Below are positions 30,485 to 38,423 of a stretch of DNA of 64,000 bases, one piece after another. The stretch spans positions 208,050 through 272,049 of the forward strand of contig JARGFP010000001.1 of assembly GCA_029210585.1 (NCBI GenBank). The letters are read 5' to 3'. Each line of letters opens with the position of its first letter. The first letter of the stretch is position 1. Origin of the DNA: Bacteroidales bacterium. GTDB taxonomy: Bacteria > Bacteroidota > Bacteroidia > Bacteroidales > GCA-2748055. The position numbers and the translations under genes are program-made. Under the pieces are notes generated by a model that worked only from the letters and a program-made list of their open reading frames with translations, ran no database searches and was not told the DNA's origin.

Positions 30485-31672
30485 TTACTCAACGATATCG
30501 ATCACCTGACCGGCACCAACGGTTCTTCCGCCTTCACGGATTGCGAAGCGAAGTCCTTTATTGATGGCCACAGGGTAGATAAGCTTCACGGTGATGGTCA
30601 CGTTATCACCAGGCATTACCATTTCTGTACCTTCGGGGAGCATGATTTCCCCGGTAACGTCAAGTGTTCTCAGGTAAAACTGTGGACGGTAGTTATTGTG
30701 GAAAGGAGTGTGGCGTCCACCTTCTTCTTTCTTCAACACATATACCTCAGCTTTGAACTCAGTATGCGGAGTAATGGAGCCCGGCTTGGCCAGAACCATA
30801 CCTCTTTTGATCTCTTTCTTGTCAACGCCCCTGAGCAACAGACCTACGTTATCTCCCGCTTCTCCGGTATCGAGGATCTTACGAAACATCTCAACACCCG
30901 TACAAACAGTCTTGCGTCCTTCAGCACCCAGACCGATGATCGCCAGTTCTTCACCAGTATTCACAACACCGGTTTCAATTCTTCCGGTAGCAACTGTACC
31001 ACGTCCGGTAATGGAGAATACGTCCTCAACCGGCATCAGGAATGGTTTTTCCTTCTCACGTGGCGGAATCGGAATATATTCATCAACCGCGTCCATCAGT
31101 TCCATTACTTTATCTTCCCATTTCTCTTCTCCGTTCAGTGCACCAAGTGCAGAACCGTGAATAACAGGAGCATTATCGCCATCGAATTCATAGAAGTCAA
31201 GCAGTTCGCGCACCTCCATCTCGACCAGTTCCAGCAGTTCGGGATCGTCAACCATGTCTACCTTGTTCAGGAAAACAACGACCTTGGGAACGTTCACCTG
31301 GCGAGCGAGGAGGATGTGCTCTCTTGTTTGTGGCATAGGTCCGTCAGTACCCGCAACAACAAGGATCGCTCCGTCCATCTGGGCAGCACCGGTTACCATG
31401 TTCTTTACATAGTCAGCGTGTCCCGGGCAGTCAACGTGTGCATAGTGGCGCGTCGCTGTCTGGTACTCAACGTGAGCAGTGTTGATTGTGATACCTCTTT
31501 CTTTTTCCTCCGGTGCATTGTCAATAGAATCGAAATCCCTGATTTCAGAGAGTCCTTTCTTTGCAAGAACCATCGTGATTGCAGCGGTCAATGTAGTCTT
31601 ACCGTGGTCGACGTGACCAATGGTACCAATATTGACGTGCGCTTTGGACCTATCAAATTTTTCTTTAGCCAT
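30485..31672 (-). CDS. tuf: Elongation factor Tu
   Basis: A 395-aa GTPase that brings aminoacyl-tRNA to the ribosome. The G1 motif GHVDHGKT is at residues 19-26, the switch/G3 region is [12 protein letters not shown], and the G4 motif is NKVD. Domains II and III are complete, ending in [20 protein letters not shown]. Four tRNA genes precede it in the same order as in the E. coli tufB operon. Length and motifs are normal. Confidence 0.98.
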   Translation of the reverse strand: MAKEKFDRSKAHVNIGTIGHVDHGKTTLTAAITMVLAKKGLSEIRDFDSIDNAPEEKERGITINTAHVEYQTATRHYAHVDCPGHADYVKNMVTGAAQMDGAILVVAGTDGPMPQTREHILLARQVNVPKVVVFLNKVDMVDDPELLELVEMEVRELLDFYEFDGDNAPVIHGSALGALNGEEKWEDKVMELMDAVDEYIPIPPREKEKPFLMPVEDVFSITGRGTVATGRIETGVVNTGEELAIIGLGAEGRKTVCTGVEMFRKILDTGEAGDNVGLLLRGVDKKEIKRGMVLAKPGSITPHTEFKAEVYVLKKEEGGRHTPFHNNYRPQFYLRTLDVTGEIMLPEGTEMVMPGDNVTITVKLIYPVAINKGLRFAIREGGRTVGAGQVIDIVE

Positions 31673-31729
31673 AACTTAATTAAATTAATATTGATACTTG
31701 TAAATAGTTACTTTAAAAACAAATGTTTG

Positions 31730-31801
<72 letters not shown>

Positions 31802-31886
31802 TTATTGGCGCTGTGTTACCGGATCATCCCGGTAACAGGGGGAACATCACGAACAAAACCCGATCAAGAACGCTTTCAAAATCTTT

Positions 31887-31960
<74 letters not shown>

Positions 31961-31970
31961 GTTATAGAAA

Positions 31971-32013
31971 GCTGTTAATGAACTTTCGCGGGGAGAGGAG
32001 GATTACTCGAACT
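31971..32013 (-). repeat. Duplicated 3' end of tRNA-Tyr (partial tRNA remnant)
   Basis: 34 bases at 31971-32004 repeat 32103-32136 with a single mismatch: 18 bases of flank plus the 3' terminal bases of tRNA-Tyr. After a 3-base insertion the match continues into the T-loop (CGAAC). The rest of the tRNA is missing, so no functional tRNA can form. The intervening 100 bases also contain an isolated T-arm-like GGTTCGAACC. Confidence 0.7.
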
Positions 32014-32120
32014 TCCTATCGTCAGTTCTCGTGAGCTCGTCCCTCCTTTCGTCGGGCCTCGGTTCGAACCTCCTGCTCCAATCCACATTAATTACTCCCT
32101 GCGCTGTTAATGAACTTTCG

Positions 32121-32203
32121 TGGGGAGAGGAGGATTCGAACCTCCGAAGTCGTGCGACAGCAGATTTACAGTCTGCCCCAGTTGGCCACTTTGGTATCTC
32201 CCC
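32121..32203 (-). tRNA. tRNA-Tyr (anticodon GTA)
   Basis: An 83-base class II tRNA with a long variable arm. Acceptor GGGGAGA/TCTCCCC, anticodon stem GCAGA/TCTGC around loop CTGTAAA (anticodon GTA), T-arm GGAGGTTCGAATCCTCC. A partial copy of its 3' end lies 132 bases downstream. Confidence 0.96.
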
Positions 32204-32343
32204 AAAAAAATAATACAATATATTAAAGAACCTCTTAATCAAATTGTTACTGCACTCCGCGCACAATAATCCCCGTTGGTGATTGCGAAACAGCGGATTA
32301 TTTCAACAGCATGCAGCGCAGGTGAAATTGCATGATACGATGG

Positions 32344-32417
32344 AGCCGATGGAGGGATTCGAACCCCCGACCTGCTGATTACAAATCAGCTGCTCTGACC
32401 AACTGAGCTACATCGGC
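32344..32417 (-). tRNA. tRNA-Thr (anticodon TGT)
   Basis: A 74-base cloverleaf: acceptor GCCGATG/CATCGGC, D-arm GCTCAGTTGGTCAGAGC, anticodon stem CTGAT/ATCAG around loop TTTGTAA (anticodon TGT), T-arm GGGGGTTCGAATCCC. It is the first gene of the tRNA-tuf transcript. Confidence 0.96.
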
Positions 32418-32457
32418 ATTGCAACACGTCAAAAAACTACCCTCCAAAATCGGTCTG

Positions 32458-32489
32458 CAAATGTATGAAATAAAAAACTCTAAGACAAA
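32458..32489 (-). promoter_or_regulatory. Promoter of the tRNA-tuf operon
   Basis: On the minus strand TTTG (32489-32486), a 20-base spacer and TACATTTG (32465-32458), a perfect -7 box. The predicted start is about 35 bases before tRNA-Thr. The 246-base region between hpf and the tRNA is otherwise AT-rich with no coding signal. Confidence 0.7.
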
Positions 32490-32616
32490 ATATTCTTTTT
32501 ATTTTTTTTTTGCGTTTTATTTTTTGTATTCCGCGTAGCTTTCCTTTTTTTGATCCTGCATGCTATTCCTTTGTTTTATTGACGTTTACAGAAACATTCA
32601 TTTTTACAGGGGAAAG

Positions 32617-32644
32617 AAAAAAAGGCCGCTGAAGCGGCCCTTTT
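32617..32644 (-). terminator. Terminator of the rpsU-xerC-hpf unit
   Basis: GGCCGC (32624-32629), loop TGAA, GCGGCC (32634-32639), flanked by A and T runs on both sides, giving seven T on the minus strand. It lies 25 bases after the hpf stop. Confidence 0.85.
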
Positions 32645-32663
32645 ATCATCAGGCTGGAGGGTC

Positions 32664-32966
32664 TCATACCTTCCTCACTTTGTTCTTATATTTCATGAGC
32701 TGTCTGCGGAGGGCATCCACTGATTGATCGGTGGCCTCTTCAAAGGTTTTACACTGCTTTTTTGAAAAGAGAGGATTCTTTGCTACATCCAACTTGATCT
32801 CCACGATCTTGTTCTCCCGCTCCTGGGTATCTTTTTCCAGCCGCAGGAACACCTCTGCTCCAAGGATATTGTCATAAAACACTTCCAGTTTATTTACCTT
32901 CTCTTCGATGAAGCCCAATAATTTGTTGTCTGCATCAAATTTGACCGAGTGAATTTTTACGTTCAT
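32664..32966 (-). CDS. hpf: Ribosome hibernation-promoting factor, short form (HPF/YfiA family)
   Basis: About 100 aa with the beta-alpha-beta-beta-beta-alpha fold of HPF/RaiA: NVKIHSVKFDADNKLLGFIE, VNKLEVFYDNILGAEVFLRL, then VEIKLDVAKNPLFSKKQCKT and a basic C-terminal helix (QLMKYKNKVRKV). These proteins bind the decoding site of idle 30S subunits and store ribosomes in stationary phase. It lacks the long dimerisation tail. The ATG at 32966 is preceded by a perfect Shine-Dalgarno; the in-frame GTG at 32972 lies inside that SD and is not the start. It follows xerC by 16 bases. Confidence 0.93.
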   Translation of the reverse strand: MNVKIHSVKFDADNKLLGFIEEKVNKLEVFYDNILGAEVFLRLEKDTQERENKIVEIKLDVAKNPLFSKKQCKTFEEATDQSVDALRRQLMKYKNKVRKV

Positions 32967-32968
32967 AA

Positions 32969-32978
32969 TCACCTCCTT
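32969..32978 (-). promoter_or_regulatory. Exceptionally strong Shine-Dalgarno of hpf
   Basis: AAGGAGGTGA, ten bases fully complementary to the anti-SD end of bacterial 16S rRNA, followed by TT and the ATG. It decides the start of hpf and is almost unique in this window. Confidence 0.85.
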
Positions 32979-32982
32979 ATTT

Positions 32983-33864
32983 TTATGCTCTGGGGTGAGC
33001 CTGGTTATAAATAGATTTTAACTTCTCGAATGTATTATGGGTGTACACCTGGGTGGCTGAGAGATTGGCATGACCCAGGATTTCCTTGATGGCATTCAGA
33101 TCGGCGCCACGGTTCAGCATGTGGGTTGCAAATGTATGTCGCAGAATATGCGGACTTGTTTTCTCCAGTGTTGTGATCATCCCGATATACCTGTTGACTA
33201 TGCGATAAATAAATTTCGGATAGACAGCATTTCCTGCATCTGTTAAAAATAATGCATCCGTTACAGCACCGGGAAATTCCCTTTCCCTCATATTTAAATA
33301 AACCACGATGGCATCGGAAAGTTCTCTTCCCACCGGAATAATTCGCTCTTTGCTCCGCTTTCCCATTACCCGGATATGTCCACTGCCCCTGTCAAAAGAG
33401 GAAAGGGTGATACCAACCAGTTCGCTTCTGCGGATGCCGGTCTGGTACAATAAATTGATAATAAGTTTATTTCGCTCCCCGGTAAAATCATCTCCAAAAG
33501 AAAATTCATCCAGCATCCGGTTGATGCTTTTTTCATCCACAAACTGGGGTATGCGCTTGCTTACCTTCGGCTTCAGCACCTTCTCCACCGGGTCAGAATC
33601 CAGCTCGCCGCGACGGATCAGGTATTTGCAGTAGGTCCGGAGGGAGGATAGCTTGCGGTGGATCGACCTGGATGAATACCCCTGTTCCATGAGATGTACC
33701 ACCCAGCTTCTCACGGTCTTAAAAAACAAATCCATACCTTCTTTTCCATTTTCATGGCAGAAAGCATGGTATTGCTTCAAATCGTTTTTATAAGAAGTCA
33801 GCGTATGGGCTGCATAACGCTTTTCGTTTTGCAAATACGCCAGGAATTTATTCACTTTATCCAT
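32983..33864 (-). CDS. xerC: Tyrosine recombinase XerC/XerD-like
   Basis: A 293-aa site-specific recombinase with an N-terminal SAM-like core-binding domain (residues 1-85) and a C-terminal catalytic domain. The full catalytic set is visible: R145 (TGIRRSEL), K169 (MGKRSKE), H239 and R242 (HILRHTFATHML), H265 (LGHANLSATQ) and nucleophile Y274 (VYTH). Xer proteins resolve chromosome dimers at dif. Its steady place between rpsU and hpf, and normal Xer length, argue for the housekeeping role and not a mobile-element integrase. Whether it is XerC or XerD cannot be told without a tree. Confidence 0.9.
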   Translation of the reverse strand: MDKVNKFLAYLQNEKRYAAHTLTSYKNDLKQYHAFCHENGKEGMDLFFKTVRSWVVHLMEQGYSSRSIHRKLSSLRTYCKYLIRRGELDSDPVEKVLKPKVSKRIPQFVDEKSINRMLDEFSFGDDFTGERNKLIINLLYQTGIRRSELVGITLSSFDRGSGHIRVMGKRSKERIIPVGRELSDAIVVYLNMREREFPGAVTDALFLTDAGNAVYPKFIYRIVNRYIGMITTLEKTSPHILRHTFATHMLNRGADLNAIKEILGHANLSATQVYTHNTFEKLKSIYNQAHPRA

Positions 33865-33903
33865 AGGCAGTTACATCCTGAATACTGCCCAAATCCAGTG
33901 CAA

Positions 33904-34095
33904 CTATTCTTCTTCTCTTTGCAGCTTCTGAACGTAAATCGCTTTCAGTTTCTGCTGCCTCTTCTGTATCGAAGGTTTTGTAAAAGCCTGTCTGCTACGC
34001 AGTTCCTTCACAACACCAGTCTTCTCAAATTTCCTTTTGAACTTCTTGAGCGACCTTTCGATGTTCTCTCCTTCTTTAACAGGAATGACTATCAT
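33904..34095 (-). CDS. rpsU: 30S ribosomal protein S21 (bS21)
   Basis: A 63-aa basic protein: IVIPVKEGENIERSLKKFKR followed by KFEKTGVVKELRSRQAFTKP and a Lys/Arg/Gln-rich tail, the standard bS21 sequence. It sits beside the 3' end of 16S rRNA. In Bacteroidota, bS21 with bS6 and bS18 helps hold the anti-SD in a pocket so that most mRNAs are read without SD pairing. The gene itself has a strong SD, consistent with autoregulation by bS21 level. It heads the rpsU-xerC-hpf unit. Confidence 0.95.
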   Translation of the reverse strand: MIVIPVKEGENIERSLKKFKRKFEKTGVVKELRSRQAFTKPSIQKRQQKLKAIYVQKLQREEE

Positions 34096-34101
34096 AGAAT
34101 T

Positions 34102-34153
34102 CTCCTTTTTTTAATGAGCCGCAAATTTAGAAATTCAATTTCTTATTATCAAC
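34102..34153 (-). promoter_or_regulatory. rpsU promoter and Shine-Dalgarno
   Basis: On the minus strand GTTG (34153-34150), a 20-base spacer and TAAATTTG (34129-34122), a perfect -7 box; then AAGGAGA ending 6 bases before the ATG (GGAG at 34105-34102). The short leader leaves room for little else than the SD. The remaining upstream bases 34154-34409 are AT-rich and show no gene or clear terminator. Confidence 0.7.
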
Positions 34154-34409
34154 AGTTTCAGAAAATTTTTAGAAAAAAGATTCAATTGGATGTTTTTTAG
34201 TTGCTTCAATGGATTTGGACCGCTTCTGACAATTTATGCGTATAAATATGTTATATAATTAATAATCAATATACTAAACATTAAAAAATGGGGCATTATT
34301 GCTTTCCCACAGCACCATCCTATGATTCACCACCTTTTTTTAAAAAGTACGCGAGGGTTGCATCTTTAAAAGTATGAAATTTAGATGTGGAAATCAACAG
34401 AAAGACCAA

Positions 34410-35471
34410 CTATTCATTTGTGCTTCCAACAGTCAGATACGGAGACATGCGCATAAACCTTTCATGATCAATAACTTGATCCTTCAGAAGATTTTCAGGA
34501 TTCCGGATTGAATCCACGAAATCGATGTACCTGAAAATCGCATAGGTTTCTTCCCTGTTGATGTAGGGGTGGGAAATGATCTCCTGGAAAGAACTGTTGT
34601 TCAAATCGATGCGACGGACCACTGCCGTATCGACAGTCACATGCCTGACCATCCTGTTGAAACGTACGGTATCCATTCCGTAAACCTCCAGCAACTGGTC
34701 AGGGTGCACAAATCCTCCCAGCAGTTCCCGGTACCGGATGATCCTGCCTGCGAACCAGGGTCCGATCCCCGGTAACGCGATGAGCCCGGCCGAATCGGCA
34801 GCGTTGAGTTCCAGGGGATGCAGGGAATCATTCCGTGCACCGTACCTTCCAGGCTGGTATTTTTTGCAGCCGGCACTGTCGGTCCGGGAATCCATCCCTG
34901 CCCAGTTATCCGGTTCGGGCCAGTTATCCGTCCCGGGCGAGTCATCAGGACCTGACGCAGAGGACGGATGGACCGGCACAGGGAGCAAGATAAAGGGAAG
35001 CAGCGCCTGGTAATCTGCTTCTGTAAGTCCATAGATCTTCTGCAGGTCGCCGGATTCCCGGAAGGTGCCACCTGCATTCCGGTAGCTGATGATGTTTCGG
35101 CTGACATAACCGGAGAGGTTCATGGCCACCAGCGTATCGTAGCTGACTGTGTTCGGATTGAATGGTACCGGGGTCAGCGACACTTCTTCCCTGCCATGCA
35201 TACCCGTTTGCCGGTTCCTCCAAGTGCCAGCTCCCTTTTGTTCCAACGCTTCGGCTTCCGTGCGTTGCTGCTGTTCCAGTGCCGAATCAATCTTCCTTTG
35301 CATTTCCTCCATGTGCAGTACAAACAACCGGTCTGGTTCAAAAACAGGCATTGGCCTGGTAACCATGTATATCCTGGATACTACAGACAGGCACAATATG
35401 AGCAGCACGATATACAGTGCACGCCGCTCCCCTTTCCGCAGAAAAAAGATTTCCCGTGTCAGTTTTCTCAT
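34410..35471 (-). CDS. Helix-hairpin-helix protein, membrane-anchored (ComEA-like)
   Basis: A 353-aa protein with a basic N-terminus, one membrane segment (about residues 19-36, LYIVLLILCLSVVSRIYMV), a low-complexity Glu/Gln linker and several helix-hairpin-helix repeats. These are seen at VPFNPNTVSYDTLVAMNLSG, at PLELNAADSAGLIALPGIGP with FAGRIIRYRELLGGF, and at IDLNNSSFQEIISHPYINRE. The HhH fold binds DNA backbone without sequence preference; ComEA uses it to bind incoming DNA. A role in DNA uptake is possible but unproven: the protein is larger than ComEA, and no competence genes lie nearby. Confidence 0.8.
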   Translation of the reverse strand: MRKLTREIFFLRKGERRALYIVLLILCLSVVSRIYMVTRPMPVFEPDRLFVLHMEEMQRKIDSALEQQQRTEAEALEQKGAGTWRNRQTGMHGREEVSLTPVPFNPNTVSYDTLVAMNLSGYVSRNIISYRNAGGTFRESGDLQKIYGLTEADYQALLPFILLPVPVHPSSASGPDDSPGTDNWPEPDNWAGMDSRTDSAGCKKYQPGRYGARNDSLHPLELNAADSAGLIALPGIGPWFAGRIIRYRELLGGFVHPDQLLEVYGMDTVRFNRMVRHVTVDTAVVRRIDLNNSSFQEIISHPYINREETYAIFRYIDFVDSIRNPENLLKDQVIDHERFMRMSPYLTVGSTNE

Positions 35472-35734
35472 AACACATCCTGTAACGGTAACTTTTCACC
35501 ATGTCCGTTTGCTGCATTGCAACTGTCGGGCTTTGCTACATTTACCACAGTTCACTGCGCCATTCCCGACTGGTAATGCCCTGCATAGGGACACTATGAT
35601 CCGGCCACTGCACCTTATTGTCAGCGGCTGTAATGTTAATGTGCCGGAATGGGAAAAAATCTGCCCGCCAAAGAGCGGCTGATCACAAAATCGCTGTGCA
35701 CATATAAGTGAAAGCGGAAAAAACTGCGTGCGGG
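35472..35734. other. Intergenic region without recognised gene
   Basis: 263 bases between two minus-strand genes. I see no convincing reading frame, RNA gene or terminator. It must contain the promoter of the HhH gene, but no good TTTG/TAnnTTTG pair was found. Confidence 0.5.
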
Positions 35735-37126
35735 TCAGCCGATGCCTGGAAAAACAGTGATCACCTTGTTGTACACACCGATGGCGAACAGGAAGACGAT
35801 CGCCAGCGGGGCCACGAACTTCACCAGGAAGACGAACACCGGATAGTACCTGATTCGCTTGGCCCCATCACTGGAAAGTTCTTTTTTGAGGGTATCCTTT
35901 GAAAAGAACCAACCGATGAACACAACAATAAAGAAACCCCCGAAAGGCAGCAGGATATCAGGGGATGCATTGAAAACTGCAAATACGTCACTTGAAATTG
36001 TACAGATCAGTCCGAGCACGGCAACGGCCACAGTGGCGAGAATAACAGCGCGCCTGCGTGTCATTTTCAGCTGTTCTGAAAGATACGCCACGATCACCTC
36101 AAGCACGGAGATCGTGGAAGTGATGGCAGCAAAACAGAGCAGCAGGAAGAACATCAGTGCCCAGATCAGTCCGCCCGGCATGTTCTGAAAAATCACGGGA
36201 AGCGTGATATACACGAGTTCGGGTCCCTGGCCCGGATTGATACCGAAGGCAAAAACCGCCGGAAAAATGGCCAGTCCGGCAATCACGGCGATAAACGTAT
36301 CGGCTGCTGCAACACTCACGGCTGTACTGGCCAGGTTTTCCTTTTTCCGGATATACGATCCGTAAGTGATCAACGTGCCCATCCCGATGGACAGGGAAAA
36401 GAACGCCTGTCCAAGGGCCTCCAGGATGACCTGTACCGGTGCATCCTTTATCTGCGAAAAATCAGGCTTGAACAGGAACACCAGGCCTTCTTTTGCTCCT
36501 TCCAGCGACAGGGACCGGATGACCAGCACGATCAACAGCAGGAGGAGGACCGGCATCAGTATCTTGGTATATTTCTCGATCCCCTTTTTTACACCCGAAG
36601 CCACAATGTATCCGGTGAAAAACAGCATGATCAGGAACCACAGGACGGGGCGCCAGATGCCCCCGGTAAAATCAGTATAGTGCTCCTGGAAAAACAGTCG
36701 TGATGCCTCGCCCTCCAATCCGGCAACCCCGGATCTCTCCGGGAGAATCAGCCATTTTACTGACTGTACAAGGTATTCAAGTGTCCAACCGGCCACCACT
36801 GTGTAAAATGCCAGGATGATAAAAGCGGTGACTACGCCGAGGGAACCGATCAGGTGCCATTTCCTGCCGGGAGCAATCTTCCTGAAGGCCCCCACAGGAT
36901 TCAGCTGGGCATTCCGACCGATGGTAAACTCCGACATCATGACCGGGATACCGATGGCAGCAATGAATCCCAGGTAGATCAGCAGGAATGCACCACCCCC
37001 GTTTTCACCCAGCACATAGGGAAACCTCCAGATATTCCCGAGTCCGATTGCAGATCCTGCTGCGGCAGCTATAACCCCGAATTTGGTTGAAAAACTGTCC
37101 CTGGGCGTGTCATTTCCCTGTATCAT
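35735..37126 (-). CDS. Sodium-dependent transporter, NSS/SNF family
   Basis: About 463 aa and eleven to twelve membrane segments from the ATG at 37126. The signature of helix 1, FGVIAAAAGSAIGLGNIWRF then PYVLGENGGGAFLLIYLG, holds the sodium and amino-acid binding residues of LeuT-type transporters. Helix 6 (QAFFSLSIGMGTLITYGSYI) has the unwound SLSIGMG region typical of bacterial members. The family imports amino acids or related amines with sodium. The frame extends to 37213, but that upstream part lacks character. Substrate unknown. The C-terminal helix is followed by a short tail, as usual for bacterial forms. Confidence 0.9.
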   Translation of the reverse strand: MIQGNDTPRDSFSTKFGVIAAAAGSAIGLGNIWRFPYVLGENGGGAFLLIYLGFIAAIGIPVMMSEFTIGRNAQLNPVGAFRKIAPGRKWHLIGSLGVVTAFIILAFYTVVAGWTLEYLVQSVKWLILPERSGVAGLEGEASRLFFQEHYTDFTGGIWRPVLWFLIMLFFTGYIVASGVKKGIEKYTKILMPVLLLLLIVLVIRSLSLEGAKEGLVFLFKPDFSQIKDAPVQVILEALGQAFFSLSIGMGTLITYGSYIRKKENLASTAVSVAAADTFIAVIAGLAIFPAVFAFGINPGQGPELVYITLPVIFQNMPGGLIWALMFFLLLCFAAITSTISVLEVIVAYLSEQLKMTRRRAVILATVAVAVLGLICTISSDVFAVFNASPDILLPFGGFFIVVFIGWFFSKDTLKKELSSDGAKRIRYYPVFVFLVKFVAPLAIVFLFAIGVYNKVITVFPGIG

Positions 37127-37208
37127 ATGTATGCTGAATAAGCGATGTGAGTTTGATTGGCAAGTATAATGAAAAATCGCAGGAAACGGATAAAAGGAAG
37201 TAAAAAAA

Positions 37209-37244
37209 GCCATGAAGACCGGAGCGTATCCGGACCTTCATAGC
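37209..37244 (-). terminator. Terminator after fbaA
   Basis: Arms 37209-37223 and 37229-37244 pair over about 14 bp (GCTATGAAG and CCGGA with TCCGG and CTTCATGGC, one bulge) around a 5-base loop; on the minus strand seven T follow. It lies 31 bases after the aldolase stop. Confidence 0.8.
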
Positions 37245-37275
37245 TTATTCAATCGAGTATTCTGCTGATTTGGAT

Positions 37276-38355
37276 TTACAGCCTGTCGATACAATTGAGG
37301 TCGTCGAAGGCAACCTTCAGTCGCTCAATGATCGACTTCTCTCCCTCGCGCAGCCATACACGGGGATCGTACTTTTTCTTGTTCGGCTTGTCTTCCCCTT
37401 CGGGATTACCAATTTGTCCCTGCAGGTAATCGTGGTTGGCAGCCTCGTAGGCACGGATACCATCCCAGAATGCCCACTGTGTATCGGTATCGATGTTCAT
37501 CTTGATCACGCCATAGCTGATGGCCTCGCGGATCTCGGCATTGGTGGATCCGGAACCTCCATGGAAGACAAAATACACTGGTTTTTCTTCCGTTCCATAT
37601 TTTTCCTGGATATATTTCTGTGAATTGTCCAGGATTTTGGGTGTCAGCTTGACGTTCCCTGGCTTATACACGCCGTGAACATTGCCAAAGGAGGCAGCAA
37701 TGGTAAACCTTTCACTCACCTTGCTGAGTTCCTCGTACGCGTAGGCAACTTCCTCGGGCTGGGTATACAGCAATGAAGTATCCAGTCCTGTATTGTCCAC
37801 GCCATCTTCCTCTCCCCCGGTAACACCGAGTTCGATCTCAAGGGTCATGCCCAGCTTGTCCATCCTCGAGAGGTATTTTTTGCAGATTTCAATATTCTCC
37901 TCCAGCGGCTCCTCCGACAGGTCGAGCATATGCGAACTGAACAGCGGTTTGCCATACTGCTCAAAGTGCTTTTCGCCAGCCTCAAGCAGTCCATCGATCC
38001 ATGGCAACAATTTCTTTGCTGCATGGTCGGTATGAAGAATCACCGGCACACCATACAATTCAGCCATTGCATGAACATGTTTTGCGCCTGATACAGCTCC
38101 TGCAATTGCAGATTGCTCATTGTCATTGGGAATCCCTTTTCCGGCGTAAAAAACGCTGCCTCCGTTTGAAAACTGGATCATTACAGGTGAATTCACCACT
38201 TTCGCAGCTTCGAGTACCGCATTCACAGTATTGGTACCGACAACATTCACCGCCGGTAAAGCGAATTGATTTTTCTTCGCGATCGCCAGCAGTTTCTGGT
38301 AATCGTCACCCGTAACAACACCGGGTTGAATAACGTCTAAAATTCTTTCAGCCAT
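37276..38355 (-). CDS. fbaA: Fructose-bisphosphate aldolase, class IIA
   Basis: A 359-aa zinc aldolase, the same length as E. coli FbaA. Zinc and substrate residues are visible: VILHTDHAAKKLLPWIDG (Asp-His of the active site), EIELGVTGGEEDGVDN, FGNVHGVYKPGNVKL (zinc His), YFVFHGGSGSTNAEIREAI (zinc His and phosphate loop) and KMNIDTDTQWAFWDGI. It splits fructose 1,6-bisphosphate into two triose phosphates in glycolysis and acts in reverse in gluconeogenesis. It is a single-gene unit with its own terminator. A perfect -7 box (CAAAAGTA on the plus strand, 38393-38400) lies 38 bases upstream of the ATG. Confidence 0.97.
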   Translation of the reverse strand: MAERILDVIQPGVVTGDDYQKLLAIAKKNQFALPAVNVVGTNTVNAVLEAAKVVNSPVMIQFSNGGSVFYAGKGIPNDNEQSAIAGAVSGAKHVHAMAELYGVPVILHTDHAAKKLLPWIDGLLEAGEKHFEQYGKPLFSSHMLDLSEEPLEENIEICKKYLSRMDKLGMTLEIELGVTGGEEDGVDNTGLDTSLLYTQPEEVAYAYEELSKVSERFTIAASFGNVHGVYKPGNVKLTPKILDNSQKYIQEKYGTEEKPVYFVFHGGSGSTNAEIREAISYGVIKMNIDTDTQWAFWDGIRAYEAANHDYLQGQIGNPEGEDKPNKKKYDPRVWLREGEKSIIERLKVAFDDLNCIDRL

Positions 38356-38423
38356 GATAAGTTATAATAATATGGTTTATAATTCTGCGCCACAAAAGTA
38401 GACAAAAAATCGCAATCTCCACG

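Noticed and set aside
32003-32266. Open frame across the tRNA-Tyr region on the minus strand.
   Set aside because: It runs through a complete tRNA gene and the duplicated tRNA end; no protein features.
32983-33864. Tyrosine recombinase as the integrase of a mobile element linked to the duplicated tRNA-Tyr end.
   Set aside because: It has Xer length and sits in a conserved housekeeping order between rpsU and hpf.
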